Origin: Mesorhizobium sp. B2-4-15 | GTDB taxonomy: Bacteria; Pseudomonadota; Alphaproteobacteria; Rhizobiales; Rhizobiaceae | Length of the DNA stretch: 64,000 nucleotides | Direction: 5' to 3' | Assembly: GCF_006658505.1 (NCBI RefSeq) | Contig: NZ_VFUZ01000006.1 | Span: 62,001 to 126,000, forward strand | Shown here: positions 27,366 through 36,038 of the stretch, piece by piece | Numbering within the stretch: position 1 is the first letter of the stretch | Layout: every line of letters begins with the position of its first letter | The notes under the pieces: model-generated | Told to the model about the DNA's origin: nothing | The model's database searches: none | Seen by the model: only the letters and a program-made list of their open reading frames with translations | Position numbers and translations under genes: made by a program

Positions 27366-28358
27366 TCAGCTTTCAAAAATGGTTCCGGATTTCGCGGCCA
27401 GCGCCCGGTCGCGGGCGAGCGTGGCAATCGCCGTATCCTGCACGCCGGTGCCGGTGAGATCGGCAATGGTGATGTCGCTGGCCGAGCGCCGCCCGTGTCT
27501 TTCGCCGGCGATGACCTGGCCCAATTCGGCCACCTCGTCCTCGGCGGCCATGATTCCTGCGGCGATGGCATGATGCAGTTCGCCCAGCCGCCGTGTCTGG
27601 CGAGCACTATCGGCGACGTAGAGGTCAGCCATGCGCAGGATCGCAGGGGCGATCTCGTTCTTGTGTTCGGCGTCCGAGCCCATGGCGGTGATGTGCTGGC
27701 CGGCGGAGATGAAGCCGGCCTTGATCAGCGGCTCGGTCGAGGGCGTCGTGGTGACGATGATGTCGGCGCCCACTATGGCCTCGGCAGCATCGGGTTCGGC
27801 GCGAACGGCGATGCCCAGTCTATCGCTCAAGGCGCCTGCGGTTGCCTCTGCCTTGGCGGCATCGCGCGCCCAGATGCGCGCCTGTGTGATTGGCCGCACG
27901 AGGCGAAGCGCATCGAGCTGCAATCCGGCTTGCACGCCGGCGCCGAAAATCGCGGCAACGGACGAATCCGGCCGCGACAGATGCTTGGCCGCGACCGCGC
28001 CCGCGGCGGCGGTGCGGATATCGGTGAGATAGCCATTGTCGAGCAGCAGCGCCTCGACCAGACCTGTCTTTGCCGACAAGAGCACCATCATGCCGTTGAC
28101 GCTGGGCAGGCCGAGTTTCGGATTGTCAAAGAATCCGGGACTGATCTTGATGGCGAAGCCATCGACGCCAGGCACATAGGCGGTCTTCACATCGACCTCG
28201 CCGCGATGCTCAGGGATGTCGAGCCGCAGGATCGGCGGCATCGCCACCGGCAGAGTGGCAAGCGCGCGAAAAGCATTCTCGACGCAGGCGACGGCATCAA
28301 GATCGAGCGTCACGATCTTACGCAGTTCGGCTTCGGTGAGGATTGTCATCCGGTTCAT
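27366..28358 (-). CDS. eutC: Ectoine utilization protein EutC (ornithine cyclodeaminase family)
   Basis: The 330-aa protein is an ornithine-cyclodeaminase/mu-crystallin homologue: N-terminal LTEAELRKIVTLDLDAVACV and the Rossmann motif AIFGAGVQAGLQLDAL followed by ITQARIWARD. With EutA and EutB it is thought to convert 5-hydroxyectoine to ectoine, EutC doing the NAD(P)H reduction step. The neighbours eutB and doeA confirm the assignment. Confidence 0.88.
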   Translation of the reverse strand: MNRMTILTEAELRKIVTLDLDAVACVENAFRALATLPVAMPPILRLDIPEHRGEVDVKTAYVPGVDGFAIKISPGFFDNPKLGLPSVNGMMVLLSAKTGLVEALLLDNGYLTDIRTAAAGAVAAKHLSRPDSSVAAIFGAGVQAGLQLDALRLVRPITQARIWARDAAKAEATAGALSDRLGIAVRAEPDAAEAIVGADIIVTTTPSTEPLIKAGFISAGQHITAMGSDAEHKNEIAPAILRMADLYVADSARQTRRLGELHHAIAAGIMAAEDEVAELGQVIAGERHGRRSASDITIADLTGTGVQDTAIATLARDRALAAKSGTIFES

Positions 28359-28440
28359 GCCGCGCGCTCCCCGGCGGTACGCTTTGCGAAGGGTAGCGTT
28401 CCGTCATACCCCCCGGCGGGAACTCGACGTTGAAGAATTT

Positions 28441-29436
28441 TCATGCGACGCGCTCCGCAAATGAGGGCTTCTCTCCGCAAACGATCTTCCTGTGCAGTTC
28501 CATGTCGATGTTGCGCCCCGAAAGCAGAACCACCACCGGTCCGCTCGCCCTGACCTTACCGGCGAGCAGTGCCGCGATGCCGACGGCGCCCGCGCCTTCG
28601 ACAATCTCGCGCTCCTGCGCATAGGCATGGCGGATGCCGGCGGCGATTTCCTCCTCGGAAAGCAGGACGACATCGTCGAGCAGGTCGCGGCACATGGCGA
28701 AGGTCAGGTGGTTGTCGAGGCCGATGCCACCACCAAGCGAATCCGCCAGCGTCGGCAGTTCCTCCACGAGCACCGGCCGGCCGGCATCGAGGCTCGCCTT
28801 CATCGCCGCGCCGCGCGCCATCGAGACGCCGATGATCTTTGTCCCGGGGCTGACGCCTTTGACGGCGGCAGCAACGCCGGAGGCCAACCCACCGCCCGAC
28901 AGTTGCACCAGCACCAGCGCGGCGTCAGGAACCTGCTCGATCATCTCCAGTCCGAGCGTGCCCTGGCCAGCAATGATGGCTGGATGGTCGAAGGGCGGCA
29001 GCAAGATGAGCCCCTCCTCCGCCACCAGCCGCTCGACCTCCTGCTGCGCGTCGTCCTGGCTGTTGCCGACAATGCGGATTTCGGCCCCAAGTCGGCGGAT
29101 TGCGTCGAGCTTGTTCTGAGGCACCAGACGCGACATGCAGATCACCGCGCGCATGCCCTCGAGTTTCGCCGCATGGGCGAGCGCTCGGCCGTGGTTGCCG
29201 GTGGAGGCCGCGACCACGCCACGTGCCTTCTCCTGCACGCTCAGCGAAGCGACAGCGTTCGAGGCGCCGCGCAACTTGAAGCTGCCGGTGGTCTGGCGCT
29301 GCTCGAGCTTGAGATGGACAGGGAAGCCCAAGCGTTCCGACAGAGCTTCGGACAGCACGGTTGGCGTTCGCTCGATCTTGCCGGCGATACGTTCGCGGGC
29401 GGCTCGGATGTCCGAAAGGGCGATGGCGCGCGTCAT
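28441..29436 (-). CDS. eutB: Hydroxyectoine utilization dehydratase EutB (threonine dehydratase family)
   Basis: The 331-aa protein has the fold-type II PLP lysine motif TTGSFKLRGASNAV and the glycine-rich phosphate loop LVQLSGGGLASGVAAAVKG. EutB is proposed to dehydrate 5-hydroxyectoine or its hydrolysis product. It lacks the C-terminal ACT regulatory domain of biosynthetic threonine deaminase. The gap to eutA holds a long inverted repeat. Confidence 0.88.
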   Translation of the reverse strand: MTRAIALSDIRAARERIAGKIERTPTVLSEALSERLGFPVHLKLEQRQTTGSFKLRGASNAVASLSVQEKARGVVAASTGNHGRALAHAAKLEGMRAVICMSRLVPQNKLDAIRRLGAEIRIVGNSQDDAQQEVERLVAEEGLILLPPFDHPAIIAGQGTLGLEMIEQVPDAALVLVQLSGGGLASGVAAAVKGVSPGTKIIGVSMARGAAMKASLDAGRPVLVEELPTLADSLGGGIGLDNHLTFAMCRDLLDDVVLLSEEEIAAGIRHAYAQEREIVEGAGAVGIAALLAGKVRASGPVVVLLSGRNIDMELHRKIVCGEKPSFAERVA

Positions 29437-29444
29437 GGGGCGCG

Positions 29445-29593
29445 CCCCTCTGGCCTGCCGGCCATCTCCCCCTCAAGGGGGAAGATCGGCAGCTCATGCG
29501 GCACCGCCGTTTCTATAGCATCCACAAGCAGCCAAAACGCAGCGGCAGGGAATCTCCCCCCTCGAGGGGGAGATGGCCGGCAGGCCAGAGGGG
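29445..29593. repeat. Long inverted repeat between eutB and eutA
   Basis: The arms 29445-29477 and 29561-29593 are 33 bp each and pair with one mismatch. The arm reads CCCCTCTGGCCTGCCGGCCA then TCTCCCCCTCAAG, and its mirror follows 83 bp later. Each arm also ends in a small C4/G4 hairpin. This is a rhizobial palindromic repeat of the same plan as those at 15845 and 31787; a mobile palindromic unit is the likely origin. Confidence 0.8.
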
Positions 29594-29619
29594 GTCGCTC
29601 TTGCACGCAGAACATAATC

Positions 29620-30396
29620 TTACCGTCCCAGCGAAAACGTCATCAGCCGCCCGAACTCCGGGTACTGCGTCTCATCCCCGCACAACCGCAAACAATTCCA
29701 TGCTGTCGCCTGGTTGCTGGTCACCACGGGACGACCGATCGCCTGTTCCATGCCAGGGACCGCGAGTGCAGCGCGCAGCGCCGTGCAGGACACAAACAAG
29801 CCTTCGGCCTGTGGATGGGTCGCCTGGCGCGCGAGGTCGACAAGTGCTGCCGGCGGAATGCGTGCCATCTCGCGGTCATCCTCGAAACCCAGGCAGGTGA
29901 AGCTGGCGATATCGAAACCGCGTTCGGCGAAATAGGTTGCCATCGGCCTGGAGGTTTCGACCGTGTAGGGGGTGAGGATGCTGATCCGGCGCACGCCGAA
30001 GGCGTTCAGCCCGCGCACGCCAGCCATGGGCGGGGTTACGACCGGAATGCCTGGTTTGGCGGCCTGGATCGCCGCCTCGATCTCGGCATCGCCGATCACC
30101 ACCGATGCCGAAGTGCAGGAGTAGCAGATGGCATCGAGCGGCTCGTCGGGCAGAATCAAGGCCGCGCCCGCCGTCAGCGCCGGCTGCATCTTGCGAAGGT
30201 TCCGAGGCGTCGTCGGATTGGCATAGGGGATGCGCGCGACATAGACGCCGATCCGTTCGCTCGCCACCATGCGGCGAAAATCCGGCTCGGTCGTATGGTC
30301 GGTGGCCAGGACGATCAGGCCGACGCGCTTCGCCAGCGGGCGGTTATCGAGCGCCGGCCGGTCGGGGTGGACCTTGATCTCGGGCAAGGGCTTCAT
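29620..30396 (-). CDS. eutA: Ectoine utilization protein EutA (Asp/Glu racemase family)
   Basis: The 258-aa protein has the two-cysteine layout of the Asp/Glu racemase and maleate isomerase family (ICYSCTSASVVIG and LFVSCTALRAAL), with VVTPPMAGVRGLNAFGVRRI between. EutA is required with EutB and EutC for hydroxyectoine use and may set the stereochemistry of an intermediate. It starts 3 nt after the ehuD stop codon. Confidence 0.87.
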   Translation of the reverse strand: MKPLPEIKVHPDRPALDNRPLAKRVGLIVLATDHTTEPDFRRMVASERIGVYVARIPYANPTTPRNLRKMQPALTAGAALILPDEPLDAICYSCTSASVVIGDAEIEAAIQAAKPGIPVVTPPMAGVRGLNAFGVRRISILTPYTVETSRPMATYFAERGFDIASFTCLGFEDDREMARIPPAALVDLARQATHPQAEGLFVSCTALRAALAVPGMEQAIGRPVVTSNQATAWNCLRLCGDETQYPEFGRLMTFSLGR

Positions 30397-30399
30397 GCG

Positions 30400-31059
30400 T
30401 TATCTCTCGATCTTGCCGTAACGGCGTTCCAGCCAGCGCAGCAGCACGACAGAACAGAGGCTGATGGCGAGGAAGAAGGCGCCGACCAACGTGATCGGCT
30501 CCAGGTAGCGATAGTAGGTATTGGCGACGCTTTTGGCCTGGTTCATCAGTTCCAGCACGGTGATCGCCGACAGCAGCGGCGTCTCCTTGAACATCGCGAT
30601 GAAATAATTGGCCAGGGCCGGGATCATCGGCGGAATGGCTTGCGGGATGATGATGTGGGACCAGGTCTGCATGGCGCTGAGGTTGCACGCCTTGGCGGCC
30701 TCCCACTGGCCACGCGGCACATTGTCGATGCCGGCGCGGTAGACTTCCGCCGTATAGGTGCCGTAGTGCAGCCCGAGCCCAATGACACCGGCGACCAGCG
30801 GCGGCAGAAGAATGCCGACGTCTGGCAGCACGTAGAAGATGAAATAGAGCTGCACCAGCAGCGGCGTGCCACGGACGAATTCGGCCGCCCAACCGACCGA
30901 GCGCGACACCGCCTTGCTGGGCGAGCGGCGCGCCAGCGCGATGCCCAGACCAACGATCGCCGCCAGCACCGAGCCGAGCAGCGTCGCCAGGATGGTGATC
31001 TTCACACCCTGGATCAGCGTCGGCAGGATCTGCCGAACAAAATCCCAATCCCAATCCAT
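30400..31059 (-). CDS. ehuD: Ectoine/hydroxyectoine ABC transporter permease EhuD
   Basis: The 219-aa amino-acid-type permease (HisM family) starts MDWDWDFVRQILPTLIQGVK, a beginning typical of EhuD, and has the coupling loop AAKACNLSAMQTWSHIIIPQ. It pairs with EhuC in the inner membrane. The gene lies between ehuC and eutA, as in Sinorhizobium. Confidence 0.88.
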   Translation of the reverse strand: MDWDWDFVRQILPTLIQGVKITILATLLGSVLAAIVGLGIALARRSPSKAVSRSVGWAAEFVRGTPLLVQLYFIFYVLPDVGILLPPLVAGVIGLGLHYGTYTAEVYRAGIDNVPRGQWEAAKACNLSAMQTWSHIIIPQAIPPMIPALANYFIAMFKETPLLSAITVLELMNQAKSVANTYYRYLEPITLVGAFFLAISLCSVVLLRWLERRYGKIER

Positions 31060-31092
31060 CAGCGAACCTTGGCCATCAGCGAGCTCCGGTCA

Positions 31093-31752
31093 TCAGACGC
31101 GCACCCCGTCGAGGCCGCGCGCCAGGTGGCGCTCCAGCAAGCGCACACCCCACGAAATGAGCAGCGCAAGGATGAAATAGAGGATGAGGATGGTGGTGAA
31201 CGGCACCATGGTATTGCCGGTCTGGGCTCGCACCACCTGCGCCTGGAATGTGAGGTCCGCGAGCGAGATCAGTGAGACGACGGATGTGGCCTTGAGCAGT
31301 TCGATGGCGTTGTTGCCGAAGGTCGGCAGCATAACCAGAAACGCCTGCGGCAGGATGACGGTGCGCAGACCTTGCCAGCGGCCGAGATTGAGCGCGATGC
31401 AGGCCTCGTGCTGTTCGCGGCCGATCGACTGCACGGCGCCGCGCACCACTTCGGCGGCGTAGGCGCCGACATTCAGGCCCAGCGCCAGCACGCCGGCCTG
31501 CAGCGGGGTCAGTTCCAGGCCCAATAGCGGCAGCACGAAATAGGCGAAGAACAGCTGCACGAAGATCGATGTGCCGCGGAAGAATTCGATATAGGCGGTA
31601 GCGAGCGCGCGCAGCAGAAAGAAGCGCGACAGCCGTCCCATGCCGGCAAGAAAGGCCATGATCAAGGCAAGCACCGATCCCATCAGCGTCAGCTCGATGG
31701 TCACAAGCGCTCCTTGCAATATCAGGCCGAAATAGCCGGACCATTGGGTCAT
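31093..31752 (-). CDS. ehuC: Ectoine/hydroxyectoine ABC transporter permease EhuC
   Basis: The 219-aa HisQ/M-family permease (LILQGALVTIELTLMGSVLA, RGTSIFVQLFFAYFVLPLLG) has the EAA-type loop ACIALNLGRWQGLRTVILPQ. It forms the channel with EhuD. The spacing to ehuD is 33 bp, and the gap to ehuB carries a palindromic repeat. Confidence 0.88.
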   Translation of the reverse strand: MTQWSGYFGLILQGALVTIELTLMGSVLALIMAFLAGMGRLSRFFLLRALATAYIEFFRGTSIFVQLFFAYFVLPLLGLELTPLQAGVLALGLNVGAYAAEVVRGAVQSIGREQHEACIALNLGRWQGLRTVILPQAFLVMLPTFGNNAIELLKATSVVSLISLADLTFQAQVVRAQTGNTMVPFTTILILYFILALLISWGVRLLERHLARGLDGVRV

Positions 31753-31786
31753 TCGATTAGAAGTTCCAACGTTTGCGATTCGGGTT

Positions 31787-31913
31787 CCTTCTCCCCGTTC
31801 AACGGGGAGAAGATGCCGGCAGGCAGATCAGGGACAGCGCTAGCTTCTCCAAACCTGGCGCTGCCCCTCATCCGTCACTTCGTGACACCTTCTCCCCGTG
31901 AACGGGGAGAAGG
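31787..31913. repeat. Palindromic repeat pair between ehuC and ehuB
   Basis: Two copies of a CCTTCTCCCCGTT/CAACGGGGAGAAG-type palindrome (31787-31812 and 31888-31913) flank about 75 bp that includes the smaller inverted repeat GTCACTTCGTGAC (31874-31886). It lies directly after the ehuB gene, where a stable hairpin would raise binding-protein mRNA over permease mRNA. Same architecture as the elements at 15845 and 29445. Confidence 0.75.
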
Positions 31914-31925
31914 AAGAGGAGCGCG

Positions 31926-32777
31926 CTACTTCGCGGCGCAGAGCTTTTCGCGCGTCGTCGACATCGCGGCCGCCGCCGAGAAGCCGTAGGGCTCGATGAT
32001 CTTGGCGAACTCGCCCGACTTCTTCATCTTGGCCAGCTCGACATCGTAGGCGTCACGCAGCGCCTCGTCGCCCTTCTTGAAGGCAGCGCCGTCACAATAG
32101 ACCGGAGCGCCCTGCACCGGCGCGATAACCTCGAGGTTCGGGTCGTTGGCCTTCTTCATCAGATCATTGATCGACAGAACCGGCAGCGAATAGGCGTCGA
32201 TGCGGCCGTCCTGCACCATCTTCAGGCCGCTCTGCCCATCCGGCACGACGATGACACGTTCACGCGGCACGCCGGCGTTGAGCGCCAGCTTTTCCTCGGT
32301 GCCGCCGCCCGGCGCGCCAATCGTGGCGGCAGTGTCCTTGGCGACGTCCTCGTAGCTTTTGAAGTGCTTGGGATTGCCCTTCTTCACCAGCATCGCCTCG
32401 GCGTCGCACAGAACCGGCTCGGAATAGGCGACCGCCGCGCAACGCTCCGGCTTCATGAACAGACCGGCGGTGACGACGTCGAAGCGGCCGGCCTGCAGGC
32501 CGGGAATCATCGCGCCATACTCAGAGATCGAAGCGACGATATCGGCCACGCCGAGCCGCTTGAATATCTCGCGCGCCACGTCGGGCGCCGCGCCCGAAAC
32601 CTTGCCGTCGGCGGCGACCGCCGTATAGGGCGGTTCGTTGGCGATGGCGACGCGGGCGAAACCTTGCGCTTTGAGCTGTTCGAGCTTCTTGTCCGCGGCC
32701 GAGCCCACGCTTGAGGTAGCGAGCACCGCCGTAATTGCAAAGCCGGCGACGCCGGCCAGAATGCCAAGTTTCTTCAT
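31926..32777 (-). CDS. ehuB: Ectoine/hydroxyectoine ABC transporter substrate-binding protein EhuB
   Basis: The 283-aa periplasmic protein has a signal peptide (MKKLGILAGVAGFAITAVLA, cleavage near GSA/ADK) and a family 3 amino-acid-binding body (FARVAIANEPPYTAVAADGK, DVVTAGLFMKPERCAAVAYS). Ectoine-binding EhuB shows the same N-terminal strand pattern. The start ATG at 32777 is chosen by the AGGAG at 9 nt; an in-frame TTG at 32786 is close by. Confidence 0.88.
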   Translation of the reverse strand: MKKLGILAGVAGFAITAVLATSSVGSAADKKLEQLKAQGFARVAIANEPPYTAVAADGKVSGAAPDVAREIFKRLGVADIVASISEYGAMIPGLQAGRFDVVTAGLFMKPERCAAVAYSEPVLCDAEAMLVKKGNPKHFKSYEDVAKDTAATIGAPGGGTEEKLALNAGVPRERVIVVPDGQSGLKMVQDGRIDAYSLPVLSINDLMKKANDPNLEVIAPVQGAPVYCDGAAFKKGDEALRDAYDVELAKMKKSGEFAKIIEPYGFSAAAAMSTTREKLCAAK

Positions 32778-32840
32778 TGTTCCCAACTCCTGTTGCTCTT
32801 CTTGGTTTGCTTGTGGGCGGTTCGCGCGCCCGCATGGCGG

Positions 32841-33626
32841 TCAGACGCGGTGTCCGGCCGCGATGATCTTCTTCAGGAAGCCTTGCGTGCGCTCCTGCTT
32901 GGGATGGCGGAAAATCTCGTCGGGCTTGCCTTCTTCAACGATCTTGCCGCGATCGAAGAACAGCACCCGGTCGGCGAAGTCGTGGGCGAAACCCATCTCA
33001 TGGGTGACCAGGAGCATCGTCATGTCGGTTTCGGCGCAGAGCCGCCACAAGACATTGAGCACCTCCTCGACCAGTTCCGGGTCGAGCGCCGACGTCACCT
33101 CGTCGAACAGCATGATCTTCGGCTGCAAGGCGAGCGCCCTGGCGATCGCCACACGCTGCTTCTGGCCGCCGGACAGTTGCGCCGGCATCGCCTTGGCTTT
33201 GTCGGCCATGCCGACCATGTCGAGCAGCTCCATCGCGCGTTTTTCGGCGGCGGCGCGCGGCGTGCCCTTGGTCAGCATTGGCGCCAGCGTCACATTGTCG
33301 ATGACGCTCTTGTGCGGAAACAGGTTGAACAGTTGGAAGACCATGCCGATCTTCTGGCGCATTTTTGCCAGATGCCGCTCGTCGGCCGGCAACAACTGGC
33401 CGTTCCGCTCCATGTGGTAGAGTTGCTCGCCATCGATCTGGATGTGGCCGCCGTCGATGCGCTCCAGCGTCATCAGGATACGCAGGATCGTCGTCTTGCC
33501 TGAGCCCGACGGGCCGATCAGCGCCAGCTTCTCGCGCGGCATGACCTGCATCGACAGGCTGTCCAGCACCTTGAAGGCACCAAAGCTCTTCGAAATGGCA
33601 TCGACCTTGATGATGGGTGCGGACAA
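32841..33626 (-). CDS. ehuA: Ectoine/hydroxyectoine ABC transporter ATP-binding protein EhuA
   Basis: The 261-aa GlnQ/HisP-type ATPase has Walker A GPSGSGKTT, signature LSGGQKQR, Walker B IMLFDEVTSALDPE and switch VTHEMGF. It starts the ehuABCD-eutABC-doeAB run and is preceded by a 247-bp intergenic region likely to hold the operon promoter and regulator site. Confidence 0.9.
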   Translation of the reverse strand: MSAPIIKVDAISKSFGAFKVLDSLSMQVMPREKLALIGPSGSGKTTILRILMTLERIDGGHIQIDGEQLYHMERNGQLLPADERHLAKMRQKIGMVFQLFNLFPHKSVIDNVTLAPMLTKGTPRAAAEKRAMELLDMVGMADKAKAMPAQLSGGQKQRVAIARALALQPKIMLFDEVTSALDPELVEEVLNVLWRLCAETDMTMLLVTHEMGFAHDFADRVLFFDRGKIVEEGKPDEIFRHPKQERTQGFLKKIIAAGHRV

Positions 33627-33873
33627 ATGAATTTCCCCGTGTTGGAGAAGCCTGTGTCCTTAACGATGAGGAACACGCCAAATCATGTCAATTGGGAAAA
33701 TAATACCATGACAATTATTCCGATTGCGCACAATTCCCGACCGACTGGGCGACCCTTCGAGGGTCGGGGCTCAGGCCCGCGCCAACACTGGCGGCGTCTG
33801 AGACCGGAACGGAGCCGGAAGCGCAGGAGACCACCTTTCGCAGGCCGGCATCACCGGAATATCGACGCACCCG
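33627..33873. promoter_or_regulatory. Intergenic region upstream of ehuA, probable ehu/eut promoter and EnuR target
   Basis: The ehuA-enuR gap of 247 bp has an AT-rich core at 33680-33725. On the minus strand this core holds TTGACA (33686-33691), a -35-like hexamer, next to TTGTCA and TATTAT. CAATTG followed by AAAATAAT and a CCAT tetramer (33689-33709, plus strand) recurs in altered spacing before the asnC gene at 35285-35312. This is a candidate EnuR operator (inference). Confidence 0.35.
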
Positions 33874-35259
33874 CTAGATGGCGAGCAGCAGGTGCTCCGG
33901 ATCGCCGAGCAAGAGCTTGGTGACAACGCCGAGACCAGCGCGCAGTTCCCCCTCGGTGGTCGAGCCCAGCGAGATACGCACCGCCGGATGCCAGGGGGCA
34001 TCCGAAATGCGGAAGGAGGCGCCGGGTGCGATCGCCACGCCCTGCAGCCGGGCCTGGGCGACAAAACTCTCCTCGGCCCGGTCGCCAGGCAATTGCAGCC
34101 ACAGATGCAGGCCATCGCGATGCGAACGATAATCGACCCCTGCAAGGACCTCCGCGGCAATGCCCATCCTGTGCCGGAGCGCTTGGCGCTGCCAGCGGAC
34201 AAGCTCCATCGCCGTGCCGTCGGTCACCCATTTGGTGGCGATCTCGGCCACCAGCGGCGTCGCCATCCAGTTCGAGACCAGGTGCCGGTTGGCAACGGCG
34301 GCAACGTAACGATCGGGCGCGGCGAGATAGCCGATGCGCAGGCCGGGCACGGTGATCTTGGTGAAGGAGGTGACGTAGAGCGTGCGCTCCGGGGCGAAAG
34401 CAGCGACCGGCGGCGGCCGGTCCTCGACCAGCGGACCCAGCACATCGTTCTCGATGATGGCGATGTCGTGCTTGCGCGCCACGGCCGCGATTTGCTCGCG
34501 GCGCTCCGCATCCATCAGCGTCGCGGTCGGGTTGATCACCGAAGGCTGTACGAACACGGCGCGAATGTCGGACAGCCGGCAGGCCTCGTCCAGCGCCTCC
34601 GGGACGAGGCCATTGCCGTCGATCGGCAGGCCTTCGAGGTTGAAGCCGAGATAACGAGCCAGCGGTACCAGCGTGTGGTGGCCGATCGCCTCGGTGGCGA
34701 CAGTCGATCCGGGCGGCGCCACGCTCATCAGCGCCACCGTCATGCCAGCGGTGGCGCCGTTGGTCAGGCTGATGTTCTGCGCGGACGCATCGAGCCCGCA
34801 CAGTCTCAGCCATTCGACGGCGACGGCGCGGTGACGCGGGAACACCATGTTGGGCCGGAAGGACAGTGCCGAACTCGACGGCAGGTGTTCGGCCAGCCAT
34901 CCCAGTGCCTGCTTCATCCGTTCCAGATGCATCGGCTCGCAGACCGGCTTCAGGATGGAGAGGTCGATGACCTCGCCGAGGCGCTCGGGCAGATAGGGCG
35001 GCTCCGGCTCGCGGCGCTGCGTCTGGACAAAGCTGCCGCGGCCGATCTCGCCTGAAATCAGGCCGCGCCGGATCAATTCCTCATAGGCGCGGCTCACCGT
35101 CTGCACCGACAGTTTCAGGTCGTCGGCCAGCCGGCGATGGGTCGGCAGCCGGGCGCCATTGGCCAAGCGCCCGTCATGGATGGCGCGCGCGAACTGGTCG
35201 GCCAGCGACTGGTAGGCCGGCCGCCGTATGAGCGCGGGATCGGGTTGCCACAATGTCAT
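33874..35259 (-). CDS. enuR: EnuR, MocR/GntR-type regulator of ectoine utilization
   Basis: The 461-aa protein joins a GntR winged helix (residues about 12-80: LADDLKLSVQTVSRAYEELI) to an aminotransferase-like domain. The PLP lysine is K301 in VTSFTKITVPGLRIGYL, matching the position of the essential lysine of characterised EnuR. EnuR represses ectoine genes until N-alpha-acetyl-diaminobutyrate or diaminobutyrate reacts with its PLP. It lies upstream of ehuA on the same strand and is divergent from the asnC-type gene, as in other ectoine clusters. Confidence 0.9.
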   Translation of the reverse strand: MTLWQPDPALIRRPAYQSLADQFARAIHDGRLANGARLPTHRRLADDLKLSVQTVSRAYEELIRRGLISGEIGRGSFVQTQRREPEPPYLPERLGEVIDLSILKPVCEPMHLERMKQALGWLAEHLPSSSALSFRPNMVFPRHRAVAVEWLRLCGLDASAQNISLTNGATAGMTVALMSVAPPGSTVATEAIGHHTLVPLARYLGFNLEGLPIDGNGLVPEALDEACRLSDIRAVFVQPSVINPTATLMDAERREQIAAVARKHDIAIIENDVLGPLVEDRPPPVAAFAPERTLYVTSFTKITVPGLRIGYLAAPDRYVAAVANRHLVSNWMATPLVAEIATKWVTDGTAMELVRWQRQALRHRMGIAAEVLAGVDYRSHRDGLHLWLQLPGDRAEESFVAQARLQGVAIAPGASFRISDAPWHPAVRISLGSTTEGELRAGLGVVTKLLLGDPEHLLLAI

Positions 35260-35341
35260 GACTTATTAGAGATCGAAATCAGTGCAATTGACAATCGAAA
35301 TAATGCACCATCATGGTGCCGTAGACGAAAAGTGGACTGTG
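35260..35341. promoter_or_regulatory. Divergent promoter region enuR / asnC
   Basis: The 82-bp divergent gap has TTGACA at 35288-35293 (plus strand), CAATTG at 35285-35290, GAAATAAT at 35297-35304 and the palindrome GCACCATCATGGTGC at 35305-35319. The palindrome is a perfect 7-bp-arm inverted repeat around one base and is a good operator candidate for EnuR or the AsnC-type protein. Confidence 0.45.
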
Positions 35342-35839
35342 ATGACTGCTGCGAAACTCGACGCGATCGACCTCAAAATCCTCGACGCCATCCAGCGTGA
35401 CGGACGCATCACCAAGCTGGCGCTGGCCGAGCAGGTCGGGCTCTCGCCGACGCCATGCTGGATGCGGCTGCGCAAGCTGGAGAAAGCCGGCATCGTCTCG
35501 GGTTACCACGCCCGGATCGCCATGCGCGTGGTGGCGCCGGTCGCCACCGTGCTGATGGAAGTGACGCTGGCCAGCCACCGCCAAGCCGATTTCGACCGCT
35601 TCGAGCGCGTCATCCGTGACATTCCCGAGATCGTCGCCTGCTGGTCGGTGGGCGGCGGCGTCGACTATGTGCTGAAGGTGATGGCGCGCGATATCGACGC
35701 CTATCAGCGGTTGGTCGATGCCTTGCTCGACCGCGAGATCGGCATCGACCGCTACTTCACCTACATCGTCATCAAGACGGTAAAGGACGAGACCGTTTTG
35801 CCGCTGACTGACCTGTTGCCCATCGCTTCGCCATCCTAG
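35342..35839 (+). CDS. Lrp/AsnC-family regulator of the ectoine cluster (AsnC/DoeX type)
   Basis: The 165-aa protein has an N-terminal helix-turn-helix (LDAIDLKILDAIQRDGRITK, then LALAEQVGLSPTPCWMRLRK) and the RAM effector domain (VACWSVGGGVDYVLKVMARD). AsnC/DoeX-type genes accompany enuR in ectoine clusters and are feed-forward activators sensing diaminobutyrate. Start at 35342 (MTAAKLDAIDLK); an in-frame ATG at 35303 lies within the promoter palindrome and is less likely. Confidence 0.85.
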   Translation: MTAAKLDAIDLKILDAIQRDGRITKLALAEQVGLSPTPCWMRLRKLEKAGIVSGYHARIAMRVVAPVATVLMEVTLASHRQADFDRFERVIRDIPEIVACWSVGGGVDYVLKVMARDIDAYQRLVDALLDREIGIDRYFTYIVIKTVKDETVLPLTDLLPIASPS

Positions 35840-36038
35840 GGCGGAGCAGGAGCGAAGCCAGGGATGACGAAGTTGAGAGGCTCGGCCGACGGCGATGCAT
35901 ATTCCCCTCATAGAGAGATCACTCTGCTCACCGGGGAGAATAGAGAGACTCTCTCTACGCAGAGACGGCAAAACAGCCTCATCCTTCGCGCAACATCCCT
36001 AGTCTTCCCGCATCAGTCCGAACCGGGAGGCTTCAACC

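Noticed and set aside
28492..31275. A 927-codon open frame on the plus strand across eutB-ehuC
   Set aside because: It is antisense to four well-recognised ectoine genes; the translation shows no family features.
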